A DNA stretch of 64,000 bases from Antedon mediterranea. Taxonomy: Eukaryota; Echinodermata; Crinoidea; Comatulida; Antedonidae. The notes under the pieces were generated by a model, which had not been told where the DNA came from, made no database searches, and saw only the letters and a program-made list of their open reading frames with translations. The DNA is taken from positions 131,001 through 195,000 of the forward strand of contig NC_092671.1 of the NCBI RefSeq assembly GCF_964355755.1, given 5' to 3'. Within the stretch, counting starts at the first letter, position 1. Each line of letters begins with the position of its first letter. This document shows, piece after piece, positions 47,218-58,300 of the stretch. The position numbers were made by a program, and so were the translations under genes.

Positions 47218-47560
47218 TTATATCCTAACCTATTCTGGAAAGAAGACTTTAAACAGGCCTTCATATGTAACCTATTCTGGAAAGAAGACTTTAAACAGGC
47301 CTTCATATGTAACCTATTCTGGAAAGAAGACTTTAAACAGGCCTTCATATGTAACCTATTCTGGAAAGAAGACTTTAAACAGGTCTTCATATGTAACCTA
47401 TTCTGGAAAGAAGACTTTAAACAGGTCTTCATATGTAACCTATTCTGGAAAGAAGACTTTAAACAGGCCTTCATATGTAACCTATTCTGGAAAGAAGATT
47501 TTAAACGGGTCTTCATATGTAACCTATTCTGGAAAGAAGACTTTAAACAGGCCTTCATTA
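47218..47560. repeat. 42-bp minisatellite, 8 copies
   Basis: The unit is CCTATTCTGGAAAGAAGACT then TTAAACAGGCCTTCATATGTAA, period 42. Copies differ mainly at AGGCCT/AGGTCT. As 42 is divisible by three, frames of 123-144 codons stay open on both strands. These encode 14-residue repeats and no known protein. Confidence 0.95.
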
Positions 47561-49506
47561 TGATTTAGTTCACAGTTTGGGTATCTTGTCTTTTTGAAAT
47601 ATTTGTTCTTTCTATAAATGTTGTTAAATAAATATAATGAAAATATCAGTTTTTGTTTATGAGATCATAGGCACGCTTAACCAACAGGAACTGCTTTTAT
47701 TAGGAATTTTGTTTCATGTCAGTATAATATTACACCTGAAGCCGTTATCTATGATTTCCAATATGGATTGTTGGTGTACATATACAGACAGGTGTAGGAA
47801 GCCAGTCTCGTGTCAAATAATCTCTGAAGTTGGGCATGTTTTCAGGCGTAGTCCTATTGTTATGTAATGTAAAAACTATATTTTCAAGCTGAATTATATA
47901 TCAGAATATATTTATATCATTCCTACATTATGAAATGTGTACATACACACAAAGATGGGACTGTAAACTTGAAGATGATGAAAGATAATCTCAAAATACA
48001 TTATTATTGGTAATATGTCTCTCAAATAAAATTAACAAAATAAAGAAAACCCATTAAGAAAGTATATCGTATACGCGCGCCAATTTACAAGAATAATCAA
48101 TGCAAAGCGTATAGTTTGCATTTCAGATACAATGTAATATTTAAGATTACAATTTTTAGAATACGAGCAACGAGGAATCGATTTAACTATCAAGTTGATA
48201 TTTGATGCAAAACGATGGAATATAATAAAACCATCAACGGTTTCAGTAATTTTGTCCTGGTACAGTAACTATGCATTGAATCTCACAACTGACAAATTAG
48301 ATGATTAAATTAACCATAAATCAAACCATTAATAATTATGTTCTCTTATATTCGATTAACGAGTAAATTTGTTTGTAGATTCTATTGAATTAAAGTGATT
48401 GTAGGTAACGTTTTTAGAAAGTTTTAAAAATAAGTTACCGACAATATACTCATTCTTATTGTTTGTTTTAAGTAAGTTTGAAGTAAATGTTCTATACTGC
48501 ATCACCCTGCTTAAACATACCCTGATTGGCCGCATATTTAAGATAGAGGAAATAGTTTTATCACGATAAAATTCAAAATATGAATAACATGCAGGTTTTC
48601 CATTGCTGATCAACACCTGTTCTATCCTCAAGAGATAATGTGATCACTATCAAAAGATGAGCTGCAGGGAATAACCTTCAATAAAATCAATTTTAATATC
48701 TCTCATTCACATAACTTTCAAAGAATTAGATTTTTAAAGTATTCAGTTTTGTCCAAATGTAGGTCTACTGAGAAGTACTAATTTGCCCCATTCAAATTAT
48801 TTCTTATTTCTTCAACCGGTTTAGTCTCTAAACTATCTAATTTTCCTTATTCAAAAAGATAAACAATATTTACTCAATTATTACTTCATGTTTTGTTGTT
48901 GCGATTTCAGCGTGAGTGTCCTTAAAAGAGGTAAATATTACCTCATGGACGTCATCTATTGAAATGAACTTAAAGTCACCAATCTTATAGTTAAAAATAA
49001 ACCCGGAGAAATATTTATAGCAATGTTATTACAATTTCAAAATATGATACCAAAAAATACAACTTTTCAGTACCTTGCAATTTTCAATTTCTGAAACATA
49101 AGATAAGACATGAGTATACTAAATAAAAAGAAGCCGCAGGTAATATTTCTAACTAATCACATTCCACGTTTACATTATAAATATCACGAATGTTTTTTTG
49201 TGCCATGTAGATGTGTCGATAAAGAAGTACGTTCAGAGTTTCTAGGAATTTCAAATGTTATATGTACTTTATGGCGGTTTATGATTCACAAAAACATAAA
49301 CAAAGGCACGCTATCATTAGTATAACAACATTAGTGGAAAATGAAATCTTGACTTGGATGTTAGCGATGCATGAATCATTATTCATTATTTGTATCCGTT
49401 GACCATTTTCAAAATGATGTACCGTACTCTAAATAACCCCTCTCTGACCGACTGTGAAAAACGGCATTCTTGTGTTAAACGACGTGCAAAGTACTATTCT
49501 GGTCAA
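47561..49506. other. Non-coding interval
   Basis: No supported exon, RNA or element. Frames such as 47637-47867, 48356-48631 and 49110-49325 have no recognisable domain, splice context or conserved motif. Confidence 0.4.
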
Positions 49507-49740
49507 TCGGCACACACAGATGAAAAACCCTGCGCGTGCCCTTCGTATACCTCGGCACACACAGTATTTGGAAGACATTCGCTTCGTATACCCTCGGCAC
49601 ACACATTATTTGGAAGACATTACGCGTGTGCTTCGTATACCCTCGGCACACACAGTATTTGGAAGACATTACGCGTGCGCTTCGTATACCCTCGGCACAC
49701 ACAGTATTTGGAAGACATTACGCGTGCGCTTTGTATACTA
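49507..49740. repeat. 49-bp minisatellite, about 4-5 copies
   Basis: The unit is TCGGCACACACAGTATTTGG then AAGACATTACGCGTGCGCTT then CGTATACCC. TCGG starts fall at 49507, 49552, 49594, 49643 and 49692; the first unit is divergent and one has a 7-bp deletion. Overlapping open frames in several phases are artefacts of the repeat. Confidence 0.9.
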
Positions 49741-51339
49741 TACCCTCCATGAAAGTTATATATCTGCACATTTGACAATTTGCTTCTGGTCAATAAGGCA
49801 CTAAACGTAAAGCGGATGTGTATTTACTTTAGGCGATCAATACCAATGTAATTTAGTTATGGAAACAGTTCGACGCTACACGACTGACACACATTCCTTT
49901 TATCATCTTTGCTTTACAGAATGAAAGGACACATTTTGTGAGTCTCCAGAACGAAACGTTATTTCTCCGCTATGAATAGGCTATAAGTAGGTCACTGAAA
50001 ATATTATAATAAAATTGACCCTTATTTTTTAATATAAAACTGATACAATTTCGTCACGCGAAGACCTGCGTTAATCGCGGCGGCATGATAGGGTATGTTT
50101 TAACCCACGATGTTCAATCTGCATCATGGATGAAACATTGCCAGATGTTTGTCTTTTTTTAGATACAAATTATAATATACATACATACATTTAAAATAAT
50201 TTCACGATTCAGATGTGTTGATCTCACATTGTAAACAAAGAATATAAACATGTATACATACATTCATACATACATAGATCAGATATTGGCCAATTGACCT
50301 TCGAGATCTGGTATTCATTCATCATACCATAATTATTATGGTGCTACTCGACGGATCCAAGAAACTATAAAAATATTAGAAGAAAGGAGAAATTTTATTG
50401 TTTTATTTTGTAATTTACAATAGGTTTGATTTGTGTAGGTGCACATTCAGATTATTAAGAAATAAATGTTTTTTAAATAGAAAACTTACCTCTTGACTAA
50501 CAAGAAAGTTTGTATAATTGTTTAATCCCATAGGCTTATATAATAATTATACGGTGTTTATACACAATTAAGAAAACTCAACATGACTATATCGTGTTGT
50601 GATTCACCGACGCAACCGATACACATAGTACGAACATAATATTAAGCGGATGCCTTCTGGTACCGTTTTGATTAACTTATCAGAATATTATATAGGTTAT
50701 GGGTCCAAACATAATGAACGATTTTCCAGGAATAACCTAGGGAAGTGTAATCTGGAACAGAACCCGTTTTGAATGTCACAATAAAAGCCCATAATTTGGT
50801 TATTCAGAACACGCAATTTATACCCTTTTAAACGTATTATTCATAGTTCTTAACAGTAACTTATGGATATAAATTTCATTCATTCATTCATTCATTTATT
50901 TAAAATCAAAATATATAGTGTCATTATAATCCGTTAAAAAGTTTTAGAGAACGTCAATGATAGCATTGATAACATACTAGTCCTTTAAAATGTATACATT
51001 ATAAACTGAATCCCGCCCTCTTGACTACTATTTAACGTCTACTTGTATAGAGGGCGCAATAACACTTTTTGTAAAAACTCACTTGATTGTACTTGTACTG
51101 TATTTTGTATTACATTTTATTTGTATTGCATCAATAGTATTTCGTTTTTCAAATAAATAGTCAACGTTACAACGTCCACCCTGATCAAAATAGTGATACC
51201 TCTCTTGTTAGGTATGCTACAATAATGTTGTTTCAAAGGCTAAAATGTAGAGACAGCTTCATATTTGGAATGTTACTAATGCTTTTGTATTATTATGTCT
51301 GTATCTTTGTATTATTGCTTTATTTTTGTATTTTATTCT
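49741..51339. other. Non-coding interval
   Basis: AT-rich, with ACAT/CATT microsatellite patches near 50180, 50260 and 50878-50897. No gene recognised. Confidence 0.4.
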
Positions 51340-51700
51340 ACACAGATGATGATATTGAGAGAATTGTGTTAAGTTTTTTTTATTTTGTATATTATATATT
51401 TTCTTTTTGTTTATGCTATAAAACATTTCTGTCTTTTATTCTACGCAGATGATGATATTGAGAGAATTGTGTGTTAAGTTTTTTTCTTGTGTATATTATA
51501 TATTTTCTTTTTGTTTATGCTATAAAACATTTCTGTCTTTTATTCTACGCAGATGATGATATTGAGAGAATTGTGTGTTAAGTTTTTTTCTTGTGTATAT
51601 TATATATTTTCTTTTTGTTTATGCTATAAAACATTTCTGTCTTTTATTCTACGCAGATGATGATATTGAGAGAATTGTGTTTTAAGTTTTTTTCTTTTGT
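51340..51700. repeat. ~105-bp tandem repeat, about 3.5 copies
   Basis: Units begin CAGATGATGATATTGAGAGA and contain TATATTTTCTTTTTGTTTAT and CATTTCTGTCTTTTATTCTA. Starts are near 51344, 51447, 51550 and 51655. Near-identical copies indicate recent duplication. Confidence 0.9.
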
Positions 51701-51879
51701 ATATTATGTATTTTCTTTGGTGTTATGCTGAAATAAAAGATTATTGATTGATTTATTGATTGTTATATAACACCTAAATAAATTCCTGTCATTTGATTGG
51801 ACGATTGTGGGTCACATGGCGTGCAATAGTACGCACTATTAAACGATCGTTTAATAGTACTTTTTTGAAACATTTTTGT

Positions 51880-52220
51880 GTACGTCTCGCGGATGAAAAA
51901 AAATCTAGTACACAAATTATCCTATGATATGGCTCTGTACTGTGAAATACAACAGCGCCACCTGTCGTCTGGCCTCAGTTTCGTTTTTCTTTTAAACATT
52001 TGTGTACGAAAAAAAAAACGTTTCGCGGATGAAAAAAAATCTAGTACACAAATTACCCTATGATATGGCTCTGTACTGTGAAATACAACAGCGCCACTTG
52101 TCGTCTGGCCTCAGTTTCGTTTTTCTTTTAAACATTTGTGTACGAAAAAAAAAACGTTTCGCGGATGAAAAAAAATCTAGTACACAAATTACCCTATGAT
52201 ATGGCTCTGTACTGTGAAAT
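51880..52220. repeat. ~136-bp tandem repeat, about 2.5 copies
   Basis: Units contain CGCGGATGAAAAAAAATCTA, CCTATGATATGGCTCTGTAC and CAGCGCCACCTGTCGTCTGG, with copies starting near 51887, 52023 and 52158. Two 60-65-codon frames across it are repeat by-products with lysine runs from the poly(A) stretch. Confidence 0.9.
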
Positions 52221-52771
52221 ACTCAGTTTCATTTGTAAACACCAGATTGCGAGATATGCAACAGCAGCAGATATGTGTGTATGATTTGGACATTATGTAC
52301 TAATTTCATTCAAAAAGGCATTTAAATTAGCTTTAGATCGTTTTTAGGATTTTGATTAATTAATGGGGACATCCCTACAAGACGTGGAATTGTTGGAAAA
52401 ACCATAATTAGCTTAGATAAGTTCCAATTGTCTGTCGAAGTTTTGCCTTTCAGCCAAGCTAGTACTAGGCTACTAGGTCTAGCATAGGCCATGCTAGTAT
52501 TAGGCTAGGCCTAGCCTAGGCGTTTTAGCCTTGCTAGGCCTAGGATTGTTTGGTCGTTTGTTGACATAATTAACACAAAATTAGGTGTGTTTACGAAATC
52601 CATATAAATATAACATTTAATATAAAATTATTAAAAACCAAATGTTACTGTTTTTAATCAATGTGAATGAAATGTAGTAGGCTAGGGCTACCTTTTATTT
52701 GATTCAAATGACAAGAATTTATTTAGATGTTATATATGTTATATAAAACAAATAATGAATATTTTGTATTC

Positions 52772-52894
52772 GTGTAATGGTACAAATAATGGCACGAGGT
52801 GAATGATGAAAGGTTATATTTCAACTCGGCTCATCGCCTCGTTGAAATATAACCTTTCATCATTCACCTCGTGCCATTATTTGTACCATTACAC
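52772..52894. repeat. Perfect palindrome with 54-bp arms
   Basis: The left arm 52772-52825 (GTGTAATGGTACAAATAATG at its outer end) is exactly inverted at 52841-52894, around a 15-bp spacer TCGGCTCATCGCCTC. Imperfect inversion continues outwards, with AAATAATGAAT on the left (about 52750) and ATTCATTATTT on the right (about 52905). No terminal repeat or target duplication of a known family was identified. Confidence 0.95.
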
Positions 52895-52929
52895 TCATAA
52901 ACATTCATTATTTGTATAATATTTACGTA

Positions 52930-54485
52930 TAATAGATAATTATACAAGTCAAAGATGCTCTCCAGGTGGTGGAATAGCATCCTCAGATATGATAGAGCTT
53001 CTTTTGTACTATAGTATAGTGGTATACGGCAGCCACTACTTTTTTTTTCTTAATTTAGTTAATTTATAAGTAGGTCTAATTTATGTTATTTTTTCTATGG
53101 ACCAGAGATTACAAAACAAAGAAGATTGAATTGAATTATCGATTTGTAGCTGTATTGTTACTGGTGACCACTGAGTCACTGTATATAATACTTTCTCTAT
53201 TTCTTTCATCATTATACAAACTACATGTTAGATATTATAATATAACCTAAATAATAGGCACAATCATGGAATATTAAGAAGAGTGGAATCACAATTGTAT
53301 TTCGTTTTCAATATACCGGGGTACACTGAAGTTATAGTTTTTTTAGTAGGCCTATGTGCGAACCTCACTGAAATAGTGTGTGTTAGCTATGCAACCACCA
53401 GCGTTATTAAAACAGATTAAAGCACTCCACCAGTAATGAATTACGTCATCGAAATCACTGTCCAGTGTTGTTTGAAGGCTGTTTATTGTACAGTACTATC
53501 TCCTTCAAAAACATAAGTTTTCGGTTCCCTGGAGTAAGGTTATGGTGTTTAAATATTCCATTGTATTTAGACAATTGTCAAGGTGAGTTTTATTTGTACA
53601 CTGATTGTGTAGACATTTATGAGAAGGCTTCATACCGATAATATGCATTGCTGTAAATATTATGGGTTGTAAAGCGAATAGTTGAAATCATAAAACCCAT
53701 AACAATGCGGCTAATGACAAAGGCACTAATCATCCTCGCCGCATGATATAGGCCTAAAGGAGGAGTCATCAGGACAAGGTAAGCAGCGCCATTTTTTTTT
53801 TTTTTTTTTTTTATTATGGTTTAAAAACAACTTCCACACCAGCAGCAAAAGCTGAAAAGGATGGATTACAATACAAATTATTCCATCAAAATACAAATAT
53901 GAAGAACACAATGCATCCGTGGCTGGTACAATTCTTACTAACTGTACGTGTGGTGTGAACTCGATTCTTTTTTAAACTGGCAGTCTACAACATCTTTTAT
54001 TTTACATGAGTTTATTAGTGCACGTTACTTTCACAGTATGTCCGTATTTATTACACATGGTTTTTGCTATCAATCAACGTTGAGGGCTCACTGTATAATG
54101 CCACAATGTCAGTTATTTCAGGATTGCTGAGTACTACTGGCTGCTACCCTGCTGGAACGTCCCTCTCTATTGGATTGTTAAGGCATTCATTATCTTCAAT
54201 TGGTCCACAGATGATTTTACATCTATGAGAGAACTATCAATCTAAATTGAGATGCTATTTCTAATTCGTACTTGTTAACTTGGAATTTAATCATAGATCG
54301 GTGTTGTTTTTGCTTCTACCTATTACAGGTTAGTGTCTTGTGCTTCAGGAAATCTATTCATAAAGGCTTTACACTAAATTAATCGGAATACACTTTGGAA
54401 CATACTAAACGCTAAACGGAATTAATACGCTTAAACGGATAAACACAACGTTTACTTTTACTTCATATTTCCTACGCGTAAATTT
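52930..54485. other. Interval upstream of the second receptor exon
   Basis: No element recognised. A poly(T) run lies at about 53791-53812. An in-frame TAA at 54432 precedes the ATG at 54486. No clear TATA box or other promoter motif could be singled out. Confidence 0.4.
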
Positions 54486-55215
54486 ATGATTTCTACATCT
54501 AAATTGAAAATGGATGTATATATTATCATATTGCTGATAGGCCTACCATCCGTAATGGCCACGGACATTCGAATAGGTGTTATCGCTCCTAATTCAACCA
54601 ACTTCCCGTACTCGTTAAGGAACGTGATACCTGCTATCGACATGGCTACTAAAAGTATGGAAAAGTATTTACCAGGATATAATGTTACTATTTTCAGTGA
54701 AGATTCTGCTTGCGATGCCAATGTTGGAGGCATTAAACTAATTGATTTGTACAGTAAAAATATGGATTTATATCTGGGACCTGTGTGCAGTTTGGTATGC
54801 TCTCGTGTTATACCGTTCGTAAACCACTGGAAACGACCATTAATAACACCGGCATGTGATTCCGTGTATTTTAACAACAAAACACAAAATCCGATGATTA
54901 CGCGGAATTACCTCGTTGATACATCAAAGACCATTATGGCAATAGAAGCACTCCTTGATTTCAGAGAGTGGACAAGCATATTTATATTAACACAGACGGA
55001 TCCAAATTTTAACAAACCTCGCATATGTTATACTCTTACAGCGCCAATGTACACTTATTTTACAAATAGTGATGTGTACAATGTAGCCTACGAGCAATTC
55101 CACTACAACTTTATGCAGCCTGGCTTTGAATATACAGATAGCCAAACAAATGAAAGAAGTTTTGGCCAAGATGCTGTCATAAGTGTTTTGGAAATGTTAC
55201 AAAAGAGTGGAAGAA
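54486..55215 (+). CDS. Natriuretic-peptide-receptor-like ligand-binding domain, first coding exon (partial gene)
   Basis: Likely the N-terminal part of a receptor of the ANF-receptor / membrane guanylate cyclase family, facing the cell exterior. The signal peptide is formed by DVYIIILLIGLPSVMA (residues 10-25). Met9 (54510, AAAATGG context) is a better placed start than the first ATG at 54486, which is kept as the outer limit. After it come an IRIGVIAPNST strand, PAIDMATKSMEKYLPG, Cys76 and a YLGPVC motif with Cys101 (the family's conserved disulfide pair), HWKRPLITPACDS and a RICYTLTAPM segment comparable to the CYF motif of natriuretic peptide receptors. Glycosylation sites are Asn36, Asn66 and Asn131. 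The exon ends before GTAAGT (55216) in phase 1; the remaining open reading is intron. Same phase and domain position as 30510-31188. Later exons were not found before 64000. Confidence 0.8.
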
Positions 55216-55221
55216 GTAAGT
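55216..55221 (+). promoter_or_regulatory. Predicted 5' splice donor
   Basis: GTAAGT follows the SGR-encoding end of the receptor exon. Translation past this point loses similarity to the ligand-binding domain and stops at 55307. Confidence 0.7.
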
Positions 55222-55307
55222 TTGATTTGTCTTTTCGTAGTTATCATGCAATATTTGTTGTAATGTCGTGCGATGCGTACTTTATTCCTCTTGTCAATAA
55301 GTTTTAA

Positions 55308-58300
55308 AGAAAACACGAATGGTTCATTCAATAGCAGTACGTTCACATAGGCCTAATTGTATTTTCATGACGTAACGATTAATCCTGTCTGGGTCTGGTG
55401 CGTAGGGCGGGCGGTGAATACGATAGGTTACTTCAATCTATTTGATACAAATAAGAGGGGACATACGTTATTAAAGACTTTTGAGTGAGTCACTAGCATA
55501 ATTGAACAATTTTGATTCCACATTCACTAAAATATTTGTGAGTATTATCCTTGGGAAATAGTAATGTAATGCCATTTAACAAGTGATCGTACGTTAGTTT
55601 TGAGTGACGTATACAAGTATCGTACATCACAGGTTAAGTGCCCTATTTGAGTACCCGTAGACATTTGAACATCCCAACAAATTGGATAATATTGTCATGT
55701 TGACGGTGCGCGAGTTGTTTGTTTGGATGAAATGGTGAAATTGTGTTAATTGTTGGAATATAACTATGGAATAAAATATATTTACTCATTCTTGCAAATC
55801 AAGTTATAAACCCCGATTTCTAGACACGCTCTAGCAATCTCTAATTTTTTTTAAATACCGAAATCTAAAATCAAAACACTATTTCTTCGTCATGCATCAT
55901 GTATTTTACTGTATATATATATACAATATAGAGATGTTGAACATGGTTAGTAGTAGGCCTACATGAATAAAGATCACCATGTAAACACAGAAAATGTATG
56001 TTTACAGTAACGGTTAATTCGGTTGATATTGTAGTAGCCTATATTTACTGATTACTGTACGGACATTTCGGACGCTAACAATAATTGTACAGTATTAATC
56101 TAATTATATTGGTTTAAATTAGACCTAAGTTTAACCCATGTTGTGTGAATAGTATAATCCAACAATATTATCATTCTAAATAATCCCACCTCTTGCCACT
56201 ATTCTCCAGTTATTGTATTTTCTCGTTAGTATTCCAGTCGGCGTTGTGAAACGCCATGAGTGCCAAATACTTTTTACCAACCCTAGCAGGCAGTCTGGTA
56301 TACAAACACAATCAATTTATACTAACCAATTCGATTAAAGGCCAATAAATTGATTAGGTTTTAAATTCGTGCCGTTTTACTGTACGTAAATTGTAGAAGG
56401 CCTACCAATGTGTGAAAGAGGCCATTGGCAACTATTATTTGAGACGCCATTGTCGTTTTAGTATCGAGTACTTTGTTTATGGCAACGATCTTGTCATATC
56501 CATTAATGTGTGTAAAATGTTCCATAAAACACACTTGTGTACCCCAGCCGTGTTCGCTTCCATGTGTCCCTCGATCCATCATCAATATAGATCCGTATAT
56601 ACAGGTAGTTTATACAGTAAAGTGTAATTAAATTTGGAGATCTGATGAGTCGTGTGTGTTTTGTTTATCATTCACCAATGTTCATCTTTGTCATTCATCT
56701 TACTTTACTGTGTTTACATTACCACTGATTATTATATTGCATGTCATTATTTTAGCATCCGTAGATTCACAGTGATTTGTGTTTTTTATAGATAGACACA
56801 AAAAAATAGATGACAAAAAGGATCAGATTTAAGTAAAGCGATAACGTGGGTAAAGTAAGTTCACATTATTAATGTTTCAGTCCATGTTCACGTAGTCATT
56901 ATACATTAGTAGGCTAAAACAACCAGAAGATGTGCTTAGCAAGTCCAGTTGATAGTAACATTCTTGTTGAAGTCATGTCTTTGTTTTATTGTCCAACAGC
57001 AGTTGTTTTATTTCCACCGAAGTACGCTGTTTTTACATAACGTGCACGTTTTATGAATCAGATAAACGGAACAGAGTGTTTCTAGAATGTAATAACTATG
57101 GTTGTTGATGTCTCTCTAGACTGGAGGCCAGCGTGTATGTCAATGACAGTGTACGTGAACAGTCACAGATTGGCCTTTCTTAAGAAATCGTGAGATAAAA
57201 TAAGTACACATAGTTACCGTATAAATAGGTCACGGTTGACTCAGTACAGATATATAATATTATAGTATAACGATATTGCATACCAGAAATATTTATTTCA
57301 TTAAAAGGGATTTTTTTTAAATCAATTTCTGCTTCATTGACAAACTTATAGCGTTTTTTATAATTGATTATAAAATAAAGTCTTGACATTTTTTTGTATC
57401 TCCCTATAATATATAAACATAATATAATTCAATTGTTGTTTTACAGTATAGGCAACATGTGTAATATTAGGGCTATAAACCGTAATATCAATTCCAAGAG
57501 AAATTACTGAAAAATGCAAAAACATAGAGATAAAAATAATATTATAGGCCTAAAGCAACACAAATCTCAAATCATATAGTAGACAATATTTAATTATTCA
57601 ACTGCGTATCGTGTAAAAACATTGTGAGCGGCATTTGCTGCACATGTGAGCATTCTGCCACCTGTCACAGTATAATCTATGCCCTCGTTTATGTTGGCAT
57701 TATCATATCTTGCTACTTCAACAGAATCTGACAAAACAATTATAAACGCATTCCCCTTCACAATGAATAATGCAGGTTCATCCTATCATAAATCAGATAG
57801 GTAACAATGCAAATAACATCAATGCATTACTACTGGGTATTCTTGTGTGAATATGCAACCGTCCGGCGAATAGCACAACATTGGCATATTAAATCATACT
57901 TAAATATGTAATACTATCTACTTACAGCTGAAAAACACTAAATATACGAATTCATCGAGGATGAATAATGTATTCTACTATAAGAGACGTATAAGCAAAA
58001 TAGGAACTCTGAACTGCACAAAAAGTAAACTTCCGACTTCGTGGTTAAATCAAGTTGGATTTGCATATTCTGCAAGCCTACGTACGCAATTCAATCATTA
58101 AAAAAAATCTTTCAAAAAAATACGAAGGGGGAGAGAATAATTCCATTATGCTTATTAAAGCTGTCTTAACGGTTTTTTATCCGAGAATGTATCTGAATTA
58201 ACATTGACAACTACTCCTGCAGCTGGCCAAATCCGCAAAATCCAGTTTTAACAATTGTTAAATGTTGCAACAGTTGTTGATATTGTTCTGTAAATCATTA

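Noticed and set aside
47124-47563. Open frames on both strands of 123 and 144 codons
   Set aside because: By-products of a 42-bp (14-codon) minisatellite.
49390-49804. Frames of 75-120 codons with HTQYLEDI-like repeats
   Set aside because: Several frames are open at once across a 49-bp repeat; no conserved domain.
54458-54880. Minus-strand 140-codon frame opposite the receptor exon
   Set aside because: Antisense shadow of the ANF-receptor-like exon, without motifs of its own.
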